DNA of 64,000 nt from Chitinophagales bacterium. Its GTDB lineage: Bacteria; Bacteroidota; Bacteroidia; Chitinophagales; Chitinophagaceae. The stretch's first letter is position 1. Each line of letters starts with the position of its first letter. Made by a program: the position numbers and the translations under genes. The stretch lies in NCBI GenBank assembly GCA_013298665.1, contig JAAFIK010000018.1, forward strand, positions 17,066 to 81,065. The letters run 5' to 3'. This document shows, piece after piece, positions 52,940 to 61,972 of this stretch. The notes beneath the pieces are model-generated. The model did no database searches. It was not told the origin of the DNA and was given only the letters and a program-made list of their open reading frames with translations.

Positions 52940-53503
52940 TTACCGCAATTTGTGGATATAATCGTTGTTCATGAACTGTTTGCGTACATCTTTAAGGTCG
53001 CGCAGTATGCTCGCATCGATGAGGGTGTCACCGGCTTCGAGTACAAAACCACCAATAAGGGCTTCGTTTACTGCTGTTTCGAGTTCAATTTTATCTGCGG
53101 GTGTATCACCCTTTACCTGGTCGAGGATGGTCATCTTCAGTTCTTCCGTAACCGGGGTGGCCGTGGTAATCTTTACCCGGCGTATGCCATGCATCTGGTT
53201 GTATTGTTCAATAAAGGCATTGATGATCTCCGGGAGGCTTTCTTCACGCCCCTTGCGCATAAGCAGGTTATTGAAAGCCTGGGTGAGCGTACTGATATTA
53301 CCTGTGGTTACCGCTTCAACAATTTTGGCTTTTTTATCCGATTTGATGATAGGGCTGCGCAATACCGCTACGAAGTCGGGATTGCTTTTGCAAATGGCAC
53401 CGAGGTACTTCATATCTGCATACACGGCCGCCATCTGGTTTTGCTCAATGGCGAGTCCAATCAAACTCTTGGCGTACCTGCCTGCTAAACGTGGATTCTG
53501 CAT
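52940..53503 (-). CDS. atpH: ATP synthase F1 subunit delta
   Basis: 187 residues; peripheral-stalk connector that joins F1 to the b subunits. Seen: LAGRYAKSLIGLAIEQNQMA at the start (typical YAxAL region), FVAVLRSPIIKSDKKAKIVE, NLLMRKGREESLPEIINAFI, and a C-terminal IGGFVLEAGDTLIDASILRD signature. It is the last gene of the atpBEFH unit; atpF ends 55 bp upstream of its start. Confidence 0.95.
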   Translation of the reverse strand: MQNPRLAGRYAKSLIGLAIEQNQMAAVYADMKYLGAICKSNPDFVAVLRSPIIKSDKKAKIVEAVTTGNISTLTQAFNNLLMRKGREESLPEIINAFIEQYNQMHGIRRVKITTATPVTEELKMTILDQVKGDTPADKIELETAVNEALIGGFVLEAGDTLIDASILRDLKDVRKQFMNNDYIHKLR

Positions 53504-53558
53504 TTGTAATTGATCAATGGGCAGGGGCTGCTAACGCAGTCCTGCGGTATGAAAAAAA

Positions 53559-54053
53559 TCAGTTCAGCTTTACTTCGCTGGCCAGTTGTTTAATATAATT
53601 TTCCTGGTCGGCTTTGTTGCCGAGTTCGCGGCGGATTACTTTTTCGCTTACTTCCACCACGAGGTTACCTACCTGGTTTTTCAGATCGACCAGCGCAGCA
53701 TTTTTCTGCTGGTTGATGATGGTTTGTGCATCAGCAATGATCCGGGCTGCTGCGGCTTTCGCCTCATCTTTTGCCTCAGTAACCATTTTGTCGCGGGTTT
53801 CCTTGGCTTCTTTCAGCATCGTTGCCCTTTCTTCACGAGCTTTAGCCATCAGGGCTTCATTTTCATTTTTCATCTGTGCCATTTCCACTTTCAGTTTCTC
53901 TGCCGATTCGAGTGAGGCGGCAATAGATTTTTCCCTTTCATTCAGCCCTTTCATAATGGCGGGCCAGGCAAATTTTTTCAGGATGAAGAACACGATGGCG
54001 AAAACCAGTAAGGTCCATACGATGATACCAAGGTGTGGCAATAAGAGTTCCAT
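53559..54053 (-). CDS. atpF: ATP synthase F0 subunit b
   Basis: 164 residues. Peripheral stalk. Seen: N-terminal membrane helix (HLGIIVWTLLVFAIVFFILK) and a long charged coiled coil (NEREKSIAASLESAEKLKVE, REERATMLKEAKETRDKMVT). The length and pattern are typical. It lies between atpE (with an intercistronic hairpin) and atpH on the same transcript. Confidence 0.95.
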   Translation of the reverse strand: MELLLPHLGIIVWTLLVFAIVFFILKKFAWPAIMKGLNEREKSIAASLESAEKLKVEMAQMKNENEALMAKAREERATMLKEAKETRDKMVTEAKDEAKAAAARIIADAQTIINQQKNAALVDLKNQVGNLVVEVSEKVIRRELGNKADQENYIKQLASEVKLN

Positions 54054-54080
54054 ATCAATAGTTTATTGTTTTAGATAAAA

Positions 54081-54115
54081 TACTGCATCCTCCGCCCTGT
54101 GCTTTGGATGCAGTA
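54081..54115 (-). terminator. Intercistronic hairpin between atpE and atpF
   Basis: 10-bp stem TACTGCATCC / GGATGCAGTA with a 15-nt loop; on the minus strand followed by TTTTATCT. It is a partial terminator or stability element between atpE and atpF, consistent with needing many c subunits per enzyme; that function is inferred. Confidence 0.6.
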
Positions 54116-54130
54116 AATAAGACCGGCAAA

Positions 54131-55523
<1,393 letters not shown>

Positions 55524-55543
55524 ACCTTCCCTGAAATTTGCCG

Positions 55544-55551
55544 CAAAGATA
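55544..55551 (-). promoter_or_regulatory. -7 element of atpB operon
   Basis: Minus-strand TATCTTTG, 20 nt before the atpB start. No TTG at the standard -33 spacing. Confidence 0.45.
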
Positions 55552-55668
55552 AGATAAGCCACCCAGAAAGGGAAGCCATTCAGGAGGATTTTTTAAGGAT
55601 CTGGCTTGTTTGGTGATTTTTCCGGGGTTGCAAGGATTTGCGCTAACACCCGGAAAGCTTTATCATGA

Positions 55669-57462
55669 TTACCCGGCTTTAACTGCTTGTTTGTCTTCAA
55701 ACTGCATCGCGTAGAGCCGTGCATAGGAACCGTTTTGTGCCAGTAACTCTTCATGGCTGCCGCGCTCGGTAATATCGCCTTTGTCGAGTACAATAATGGT
55801 ATCGGCTTTGCGGATGGTGCTGAGCCGGTGGGCGATGACCACGGCGGTACGGCCCGCAATAAGGGTGTCGATGGCCTGCTGGATCAGTTGTTCGCTTTCG
55901 GTGTCAACGGAGGAGGTGGCTTCGTCTAATATGAGTATGGAAGGGTTGTACAGCAGGGCACGGGCAAAAGAGAGCAACTGCCGCTGCCCCAGGGAAAGGG
56001 TGGCGCCGCGTTCCATGACATGATAATCATACCCCCCCGGCAACTGCATGATAAACTCGTGTACCCCGATCAGCTTTGCGGCCTGTTCCACGGCTTCCCT
56101 GCTGATGGCGGGGTTGCGCAGGGTGATATTGTCGTATACCGAACCGCTGAAGAGGAACACGTCCTGTAATACAATGCCGATCCTGCCCCGGAGTGCATCG
56201 AGTTGGTAGTCTTCAATATTCACGTCATCGATGCTCACGCGCCCCCGGCTCAGGGGGTAAAGCCGGTTGAGCAGGCTGATGATAGAAGTTTTGCCACTAC
56301 CGGTATTGCCCACGATGGCCAGTGTTTGTCCCGGAGCCACTTCAAAGGAAAGGTTTTTGAGTACGTACTGCTCATCGGTATAGGCGAACCATACATTTTC
56401 AAACCGGATATGCCCGGGCATCTTTTCGGGTACATACACGCCATTGTCGGGGGCAACATCTGTATTGCCCAGCACTTTAAATACCCGTTCGCCTGCAATC
56501 ATCCCCATCTGCAACACGTTGAATTTATCGGCGATGATGCGTAAGGGGCGGAAGAGCAGGTTGAGGCAAAGGATAAATGAAGTGATGGTACCTGCTGTAG
56601 CATCGGTACTGTCGCGTGCAGCCCACCACACCAGTAAGCCCGTGGAAGTGGCCAGTATGAGCTCTACCACAGGGAAGAACACTGAATAAGCAAAGATGGC
56701 CTTGATATTGGCGTCGCGGTGGTCTCTATTGATGCGGTTGAACTTTCGGGCTTCGCGCTCTTCAGCGGCAAAGGCCTGCACCACACTCATACCGGTAATG
56801 TGTTCCTGTACAAAGGCATTGAGTGAGGAGACGGCATTACGCACTTTGATAAAAGACTGGTTGACGCTTTCCTTAAAAATATAGGTGGCGATGATCAGTA
56901 CCGGAAAGGGGGCCAGGCATACCAGGGTAATCTTCCAGTTGGTGAGGAACATATAGAGCAATACGGCGATGATGGACAGGAGATCGGCAATGATGGGAAT
57001 GAGTCCGTCGCTGAAAATATCGTTGATGGATTCGATGTCGTTGATGGTGCGGGTGGTGAGGGTGCCGATGGGGGTTTTATCGTATTGCGAGAGGTTGAGC
57101 CCCAGTACTTTTTTATAGGTGGCGATGCGCATATCTTTTACCACATTCTGCCCCAGTGAGGCAGTAAGAAAGGTAAAGAGGAAGCGGCAGGCGCTTTCGA
57201 TGAGGAGGAGCCCGAGTTGTATAATGGTGATGGTAATGATGGCTCCGCGGATGTCTGTCCAGAAATTGACCCGCACATCGCCTTTAACCACCTGGTTGAT
57301 GGTAAACTGTATGAGTGCCGGGCGTACGGGGGAGAGTACGGCCAGCAATACGGCCAGTGCCAGTGAGGCGTAAAACCTATTCTTATAGGGCGCTGCAAAC
57401 TGAAAAACCCGTCTGAGTAAGGAGAAATCAACTATTTTTTTTGCGGGAGCTTTTTCACTCAT
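55669..57462 (-). CDS. ABC transporter with fused permease and ATPase (MsbA-like)
   Basis: 597 residues. Half-transporter, homodimer in the inner membrane; MsbA-like lipid A or other amphiphile export is likely but the substrate is not shown. Seen: six membrane segments (for example FYASLALAVLLAVLSPVRPA, LISIIAVLLYMFLTNWKITL, FSVFFPVVELILATSTGLLV), Walker A VGNTGSGKTSIISLLN, Q-loop, signature SLGQRQLLSFARALLYN, Walker B ILDEATSSVD and H-loop VVIAHRLST. ATG 57462 (MSEKAPAKK) starts the permease; upstream codons would precede the promoter. The start codon is only 4 nt after the -7 element, which suggests a leaderless transcript. Confidence 0.93.
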   Translation of the reverse strand: MSEKAPAKKIVDFSLLRRVFQFAAPYKNRFYASLALAVLLAVLSPVRPALIQFTINQVVKGDVRVNFWTDIRGAIITITIIQLGLLLIESACRFLFTFLTASLGQNVVKDMRIATYKKVLGLNLSQYDKTPIGTLTTRTINDIESINDIFSDGLIPIIADLLSIIAVLLYMFLTNWKITLVCLAPFPVLIIATYIFKESVNQSFIKVRNAVSSLNAFVQEHITGMSVVQAFAAEEREARKFNRINRDHRDANIKAIFAYSVFFPVVELILATSTGLLVWWAARDSTDATAGTITSFILCLNLLFRPLRIIADKFNVLQMGMIAGERVFKVLGNTDVAPDNGVYVPEKMPGHIRFENVWFAYTDEQYVLKNLSFEVAPGQTLAIVGNTGSGKTSIISLLNRLYPLSRGRVSIDDVNIEDYQLDALRGRIGIVLQDVFLFSGSVYDNITLRNPAISREAVEQAAKLIGVHEFIMQLPGGYDYHVMERGATLSLGQRQLLSFARALLYNPSILILDEATSSVDTESEQLIQQAIDTLIAGRTAVVIAHRLSTIRKADTIIVLDKGDITERGSHEELLAQNGSYARLYAMQFEDKQAVKAG

Positions 57463-57466
57463 GGTG

Positions 57467-57495
57467 CAAAGATAACAGATCATGGCAAGCTGCAA
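57467..57495 (-). promoter_or_regulatory. Promoter of the MsbA-like gene, abutting the start codon
   Basis: Minus-strand -33 TTG (57495-57493), 18-nt spacer, -7 TATCTTTG (57474-57467), then four bases CACC and ATG. Transcription would begin at about the A of the ATG. Confidence 0.6.
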
Positions 57496-57606
57496 GGGAT
57501 GATCAGCAATGGCTGCCGGTAACAATTGGCCGGTAACCCGGATATACCCCTGTACGGGGATGCCGAAAACCGAAACCAGAGTAGGCGATATCTAAAACAA
57601 TTGTGT

Positions 57607-59451
57607 ATGAAAAAGTTATTTACCATTGCACTGCTGTGTACGGCGTTTTGCCGGAGCGGCGGGCAAACGATCAATGTCAGTACGGGTGTTAATGCCGGTG
57701 GTGGCACCATTGCCGTTGGGGCCAATGCCAGTCCGTGGCTACTCAGCGCCAGTCCCTATGGTGCAACCTCCAGTATTGTTACCAATGGGATTCCGGGTAT
57801 CTGGCAACTCACCCCGGTGGCGGGTACGAATGCCATGTGGATCAACCAGTCTGTAAATATCGGCACACAAATTCCTGGCTTGTACACTTTTGAGCGTGGC
57901 TTTGCTGTACCCGCTACGGCAGCCGGCTTTGTGTACAATATCAGTGTGGCGTATGATGATACGCTGGTAAGCTTAGAACTGGTGCCACCCGTGGGTGCAG
58001 CCATTCCGTTGACCGTTACCCCTACTACTACTTATCATTTAAGTGTGCCCAATACAGGTATGGTCAGCAGCCCAACGGGCAACTGGGCCATCAGGGCGAG
58101 GATAAGGTATATTGATAACATCGGCGGTTTTATGCTCTCGGGTAATATCACACTTAAAAGAGACAGCACCGTTTATTGCTGTCCGGGTACCAACCTTATC
58201 CGCAATGGTAATTTTGAAGCCGGTAATGCTTTGTTCGCCAGCCAGTATGCTTACCAGTCTGCCGCTACACCCAATGCGGTACTGCCGGGTCAGTACAATG
58301 TGGTTAACCGTCCGCAGGCGCTGGGTATTTCGCCTTTGTGGAATGTGGAAGACCATACCAAATGTATCAATGGTACCAATGCCCGCTTTCTGGTGGTGAA
58401 CGGCCGTACCACGCAGCCCATCGGCAGTTCGCGGATCATCTGGCAGCAGGTGGTGCCGGTTACCCCGGATAAGGAATATAAGCTCTGTGCCAACTTTAAA
58501 AATATGCCGCAGTGTACCTTTGATGTAAAGCCGCAGGTACGGTTTGAAGTTAATGGTGTATTTGGTGCCTGGACAACGATCAGCACTGCTGCCGGTATGT
58601 GCAACTGGCAGTTGCTGTCGCAGTGTTTCCGCGCCAATGGGCAGACCGCAGTGATCCGCATACACCTGCGGGAAGACGGGCTGGGTGATGGCAACGACCT
58701 GGCGATAGATGATATCGGGCTTATTGAAAAACTGAACCCCAACCTCAACATCAGCGTTCAGCACCAGGCCAGCCCGCGTGTGGTAACCGCATCGGTGAAT
58801 AGCCTTTCGCCTGCCGACGACCAGTTGCTGAATGATGTATGCAAACTTGCCGACAGGTACTACTGGTTTGTGTATGAGGTGAGTGGTTTTCCCTCGCTGA
58901 GTATTGTGCCCAATACCTTTGCATGGTCTTCCAATACCGGTGGTTTCAACAGCCAGTTGCCGGGCAGCAGCATTACCCCGGGCTGGGCATTGACGACTAC
59001 TTTTCCTGGCTATACTTTTGCCGGCAACAAGTTGTATGTGGTGGGATTGTATGTACCATCCTGTTGCGAAAGCTGTTATACCGACGGGTTTACCTACCAG
59101 TTGACCGCCAGTTTTGGTTTCCGCCAGTCCGGCCCGCAGCCGCAGATGACAGTGGCGCAGCAGGAGCAGATCAAAGCGATGTTTGTCAAAGGTCAAACGG
59201 GGATGCCCGCAGCAACGGTTGCCCGCCCGCCCATGCTTTATCCCAACCCTGCGGGCGACCAGCTCAACATCAGCACGGGCAGGGAGATGCAGTTGCTGCA
59301 GGTGATTGCTGCGGATGGTACGGTGCGGATGGAGGAGCGGGGGAAGAACCCACTGCGGCTGAATATTGTGCAGCTTACCCCTGGTCTTTATACGGTTAAA
59401 ATGGTATTCACCAATGGCGAAACAGCCAGCGAGCGCTTTGTAAAAGAATAA
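57607..59451 (+). CDS. Secreted protein with T9SS type A sorting domain
   Basis: 614 residues. Seen: signal peptide (MKKLFTIALLCTAFCRSGGQ), a beta-rich N-terminal part resembling carbohydrate-binding or PEP-CTERM-type lectin segments (NLIRNGNFEAGNALFASQYA, a common jelly-roll start), CCESCYTDGFTY, and the C-terminal sorting domain LYPNPAGDQLNISTGREMQL ending YTVKMVFTNGETASERFVKE. No enzyme motif found. A gene-length ORF on the opposite strand is a shadow. Diverges from the MsbA-like gene; terminator follows at 59476. Confidence 0.87.
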   Translation: MKKLFTIALLCTAFCRSGGQTINVSTGVNAGGGTIAVGANASPWLLSASPYGATSSIVTNGIPGIWQLTPVAGTNAMWINQSVNIGTQIPGLYTFERGFAVPATAAGFVYNISVAYDDTLVSLELVPPVGAAIPLTVTPTTTYHLSVPNTGMVSSPTGNWAIRARIRYIDNIGGFMLSGNITLKRDSTVYCCPGTNLIRNGNFEAGNALFASQYAYQSAATPNAVLPGQYNVVNRPQALGISPLWNVEDHTKCINGTNARFLVVNGRTTQPIGSSRIIWQQVVPVTPDKEYKLCANFKNMPQCTFDVKPQVRFEVNGVFGAWTTISTAAGMCNWQLLSQCFRANGQTAVIRIHLREDGLGDGNDLAIDDIGLIEKLNPNLNISVQHQASPRVVTASVNSLSPADDQLLNDVCKLADRYYWFVYEVSGFPSLSIVPNTFAWSSNTGGFNSQLPGSSITPGWALTTTFPGYTFAGNKLYVVGLYVPSCCESCYTDGFTYQLTASFGFRQSGPQPQMTVAQQEQIKAMFVKGQTGMPAATVARPPMLYPNPAGDQLNISTGREMQLLQVIAADGTVRMEERGKNPLRLNIVQLTPGLYTVKMVFTNGETASERFVKE

Positions 59452-59475
59452 CAACCTCCTGAATCAATAACACAG

Positions 59476-59498
59476 ACCCCGGGCAATGGCTACGGGGT
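59476..59498 (+). terminator. Terminator after the T9SS protein gene
   Basis: ACCCCG / CGGGGT 6-bp stem with an 11-nt loop, followed by TTTGTTGTTT. Confidence 0.6.
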
Positions 59499-59660
59499 TT
59501 GTTGTTTGGGGTTACCTGGCAACCATGGTGCGGGCATGCCTCGCTGTGCTATGGGGGGTACCTGCCAGGGTTATCCTGTAAAAGTCTTGTGAAAGTCTGG
59601 TGAAGGTGAAACAGGTGTTTGGGTTAATATTTTTGTTTTGGAGGGGGAGTAAAAAAATAT

Positions 59661-59692
59661 TTTGCGAAACCGAACAGTTGCGTGTATATTTG
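59661..59692 (+). promoter_or_regulatory. Promoter of the ArsR-SRPBCC operon
   Basis: -33 TTTG (59661-59664), 20-nt spacer, -7 TATATTTG (59685-59692), 35 nt before the ArsR ATG. An exact Bacteroidota consensus pair. Confidence 0.7.
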
Positions 59693-59727
59693 CAACTGAT
59701 TGGTTTCCTATAGTAAATATTACATAC

Positions 59728-60048
59728 ATGAGACGGGACATCTTTCAGGCAATAGCCGACCCCACAAGACGAGCGATTATAACACTGATCGCATTACAGG
59801 CAATGACACCGAATGCGATTGCCGACAACTTCAACACTACCCGGCAGGCTGTTTCCAAACACCTTCGCATCCTTACAGAATGCGAACTGGTAAAACAGCA
59901 ACAGCAGGGCAGGGAAATTTATTACTCACTTGAGGTTGAAAAAATGAAAGAGATTGATAAATGGTTAGCACAATTCAGAAAAATCTGGGAAACCCGGTTT
60001 AATCAGCTCGATAATGTATTGGCAACACTTAAAAAACAAAAAAGATGA
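59728..60048 (+). CDS. ArsR-family transcriptional regulator (SRPBCC-linked)
   Basis: 106 residues, winged [23 protein letters not shown], then [20 protein letters not shown] and [20 protein letters not shown]. The subfamily usually paired with AHSA1/SRPBCC genes. It contains one Cys (in TECELVK), so no metal site is expected. Its stop overlaps the next gene's start (ATGA), showing translational coupling. Likely autoregulates the operon that includes SRPBCC, DUF1801 and VOC genes. Confidence 0.9.
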   Translation: MRRDIFQAIADPTRRAIITLIALQAMTPNAIADNFNTTRQAVSKHLRILTECELVKQQQQGREIYYSLEVEKMKEIDKWLAQFRKIWETRFNQLDNVLATLKKQKR

Positions 60049-60542
60049 ACAACCATTTGCTATTTGATTTTACCGTTGACAAAGCAGCGAAAACGGTATA
60101 CATCACCAGGGAATTTGATGCCGGCCAGGCGCTGGTATGGGATGCTTTTACCAAGGCTGAAATTCTTGACCAATGGACTGCACCTGCTCCTTATAAATCA
60201 AAAACAAAGTATCAGGATTTCAAAGTGGGCGGAAAAAGATTTTATGCGATGGTGAGCCCTGAAGGAGAGGAGCGTTGGGCAATACAGGAATATACTTCCA
60301 TAACCCCGAAAACTAATTTCAAAATGTTTAACGCTTTTGCTGATGCCAATGAAACTCCGCAATTACCAGGTTCTGATTGGGATTACACTTTCAATGAACA
60401 GAACGGTATTACAAAAGTGAGTATTACCATTTTCAATGAATCCTTTGAACGTATGGAGAGCCTGCTCGAAGGCTTCACACAAGGAATGAAAATGGCATTG
60501 GGTAATCTGGAAAATCTGCTGGCAACTTTATCAAAAAAGTAA
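60045..60542 (+). CDS. SRPBCC (AHSA1-like) domain protein
   Basis: 165 residues; START/Bet v 1-like fold that binds hydrophobic ligands. Seen: [60 protein letters not shown] and [20 protein letters not shown], the usual strand pattern, with a C-terminal long helix ([20 protein letters not shown]). Second in the operon, overlapping the ArsR gene by 4 bp. A ligand is not identifiable. Confidence 0.9.
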   Translation: MNNHLLFDFTVDKAAKTVYITREFDAGQALVWDAFTKAEILDQWTAPAPYKSKTKYQDFKVGGKRFYAMVSPEGEERWAIQEYTSITPKTNFKMFNAFADANETPQLPGSDWDYTFNEQNGITKVSITIFNESFERMESLLEGFTQGMKMALGNLENLLATLSKK

Positions 60543-60547
60543 TCAAA

Positions 60548-60995
60548 ATGAAAGCACAGGATCAAATCAAAGAATATATTACCGGCCAGCCTGAACCAAA
60601 ACGTGCCGACATGCAGGAATTGCACACCCTCATTCAGCAGGTAATACCGAAATCTAAATTATGGTTCCCGGATGGCAAAGACGATAAAGGCAAAACTGTT
60701 TCTAACCCTGATACAGGATACGGATCTTACCACATAAAATACGCTGATGGAACCACAAGAGAATTTTATCAAATTGGTTTGCGTCCAAACACAACCGGCA
60801 CCTCTGTCTGTATTATGGGTATTGCAGATAAAAATATCTGGCTGAAGCATTCGGGAAAAAACAGGCAAGGCAGGTGTGACCGGGTATTGCATTAAGTTCA
60901 AAGCACTGAAAGATATCAATCCTGATGTTCTTAAAGAAGCCATACGATATGGAGCAGAGGCTGCCAATGAAACGAATAACCCATTGATAAAATAA
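60548..60995 (+). pseudogene. DUF1801-domain gene broken by two single-base homopolymer shifts
   Basis: Frame 1 encodes MKAQDQIKEYITGQPEPKRA through GTSVCIMGIADKN and then derails, ending at 60895. The DUF1801 C-terminus continues in other frames: a +1 A in the AAAAA run at 60829-60833 would yield KKYLAEAFGK, and another +1 A in the AAAAAA run at 60856-60861 would yield TGKAGVTGYCIKFKALKDIN through to a TAA at 60995. So two single-A losses in homopolymers restore a complete ~150-residue family protein. This may be sequencing/assembly error, or a real lesion. Third in the ArsR operon, before the VOC gene. Confidence 0.8.
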
Positions 60996-61027
60996 CAAGC
61001 GGTAACAAAAATTAAAAAATAAAAACC

Positions 61028-61468
61028 ATGGCATCAATCAACCCTCACATCAACTTCAACGGAAATGCCGAAGAGGCATTTACATTTTACAAATCTGTAT
61101 TTGGCGGATCGTTCGCAAAGATTATTCGTTTCAAAGACCTGTCAGGCCCTGAATTTCCGGTTGCAGAAAATGAAGCAAATAAGATAATGCATATTGCTTT
61201 GCCCATTGGCAAAAATAGTGTGTTGATGGCAAACGATGTTCCCGAGAGTATGGGAAGAACAAACGAAAATGAAAACAGAAGTAAAATTGTAATCAGTGCA
61301 GAAAGCAAAGCGGAAGCCGACCAATTATTTAACGGGCTTTCAGCCGGGGGACAAATAGAAGGCCAGATCGGAGACAGCCCCTGGGGTTCATATTTTGGCT
61401 GTTTCAGAGATAAATATGGTATTGAATGGATGGTAGATTATGACCCGAAATATAAAGGGCAGATATAG
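61028..61468 (+). CDS. VOC-family protein (PhnB/glyoxalase-like)
   Basis: 146 residues; two beta-alpha-beta-beta-beta modules. Seen: MASINPHINFNGNAEEAFTF, YKSVFGGSFAKIIRFKDLSG, KIMHIALPIGKNSVLMANDV, and SPWGSYFGCFRDKYGIEWMV with a typical end DYDPKYKG. Similar to the PhnB-like subfamily, whose biochemical role is mostly unknown. Fourth gene of the operon started by the ArsR regulator, 32 bp after the DUF1801 remnant. Confidence 0.9.
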   Translation: MASINPHINFNGNAEEAFTFYKSVFGGSFAKIIRFKDLSGPEFPVAENEANKIMHIALPIGKNSVLMANDVPESMGRTNENENRSKIVISAESKAEADQLFNGLSAGGQIEGQIGDSPWGSYFGCFRDKYGIEWMVDYDPKYKGQI

Positions 61469-61972
61469 CAAACGGAAACAAACAATTCAGCCCAACCTGT
61501 ACATTGCAGCCATCGATGCAAGAGGCTTTACCGCAGCGAACAATGGCCATTACGGTATCATGGTAAACCCGATGGTATCGGGCAAGTGGCCGGATTTCAA
61601 TCTGGTTCCCGTTTCTGCAGTAATACTGAACCGGAATTTTTCAAAAAATTGTCCGGAGTACTGTTTGACAAAAACATTACCAGGCCAATGGGTAACCGGT
61701 ATAGTGGAATTTACAGCAACTGCAATACAGCACACCACCATTAACCAAAGGCGAAAGCGGTACAGCAAAGCAGGAAGGTAATACTGGCCGTGCCGGGAAA
61801 AGCAGGTGCTTACGACCAGCGTATGGCGCGAGGCATGTGGTCTGAATCTATCAGTCATACGTTTTAAATGGCCAGTTGGCAAGAAGTTTTTGCCGTAAAT
61901 CCCGTCTTGCCAAAAAATACTATTTTTGACCCGATTGCTTTTCCATTTAACCAAACTTAGCTTTCAGCATAT
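61469..61972. other. Gene-free region before the 7TM-receptor gene
   Basis: About 500 bp. Both strands have open frames of 110-135 codons, but none shows family motifs or a convincing start and they overlap each other; I see no recognisable gene, repeat or tRNA. A short frame (61790-61867) ending ARGMWSESISHTF could be a decayed coding remnant. A TATTTTTG at 61920-61927 may be a -7 element of the next gene. Confidence 0.5.

Noticed and set aside
58039..59454. 471-codon open frame antisense to the T9SS protein
   Set aside because: The plus strand has signal peptide and sorting domain; the antisense product has no family pattern.
59476..59610. tRNA gene in the T9SS-ArsR spacer
   Set aside because: Inverted pieces exist (GGTTACCTGG, TACCTGCCAGG) but no anticodon arm or T-arm consensus can be placed; only the terminator is supported.
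61440..61781. 113-codon ORF after the VOC gene
   Set aside because: No family motif, and it begins inside the VOC gene in another frame; recorded as gene-free region.
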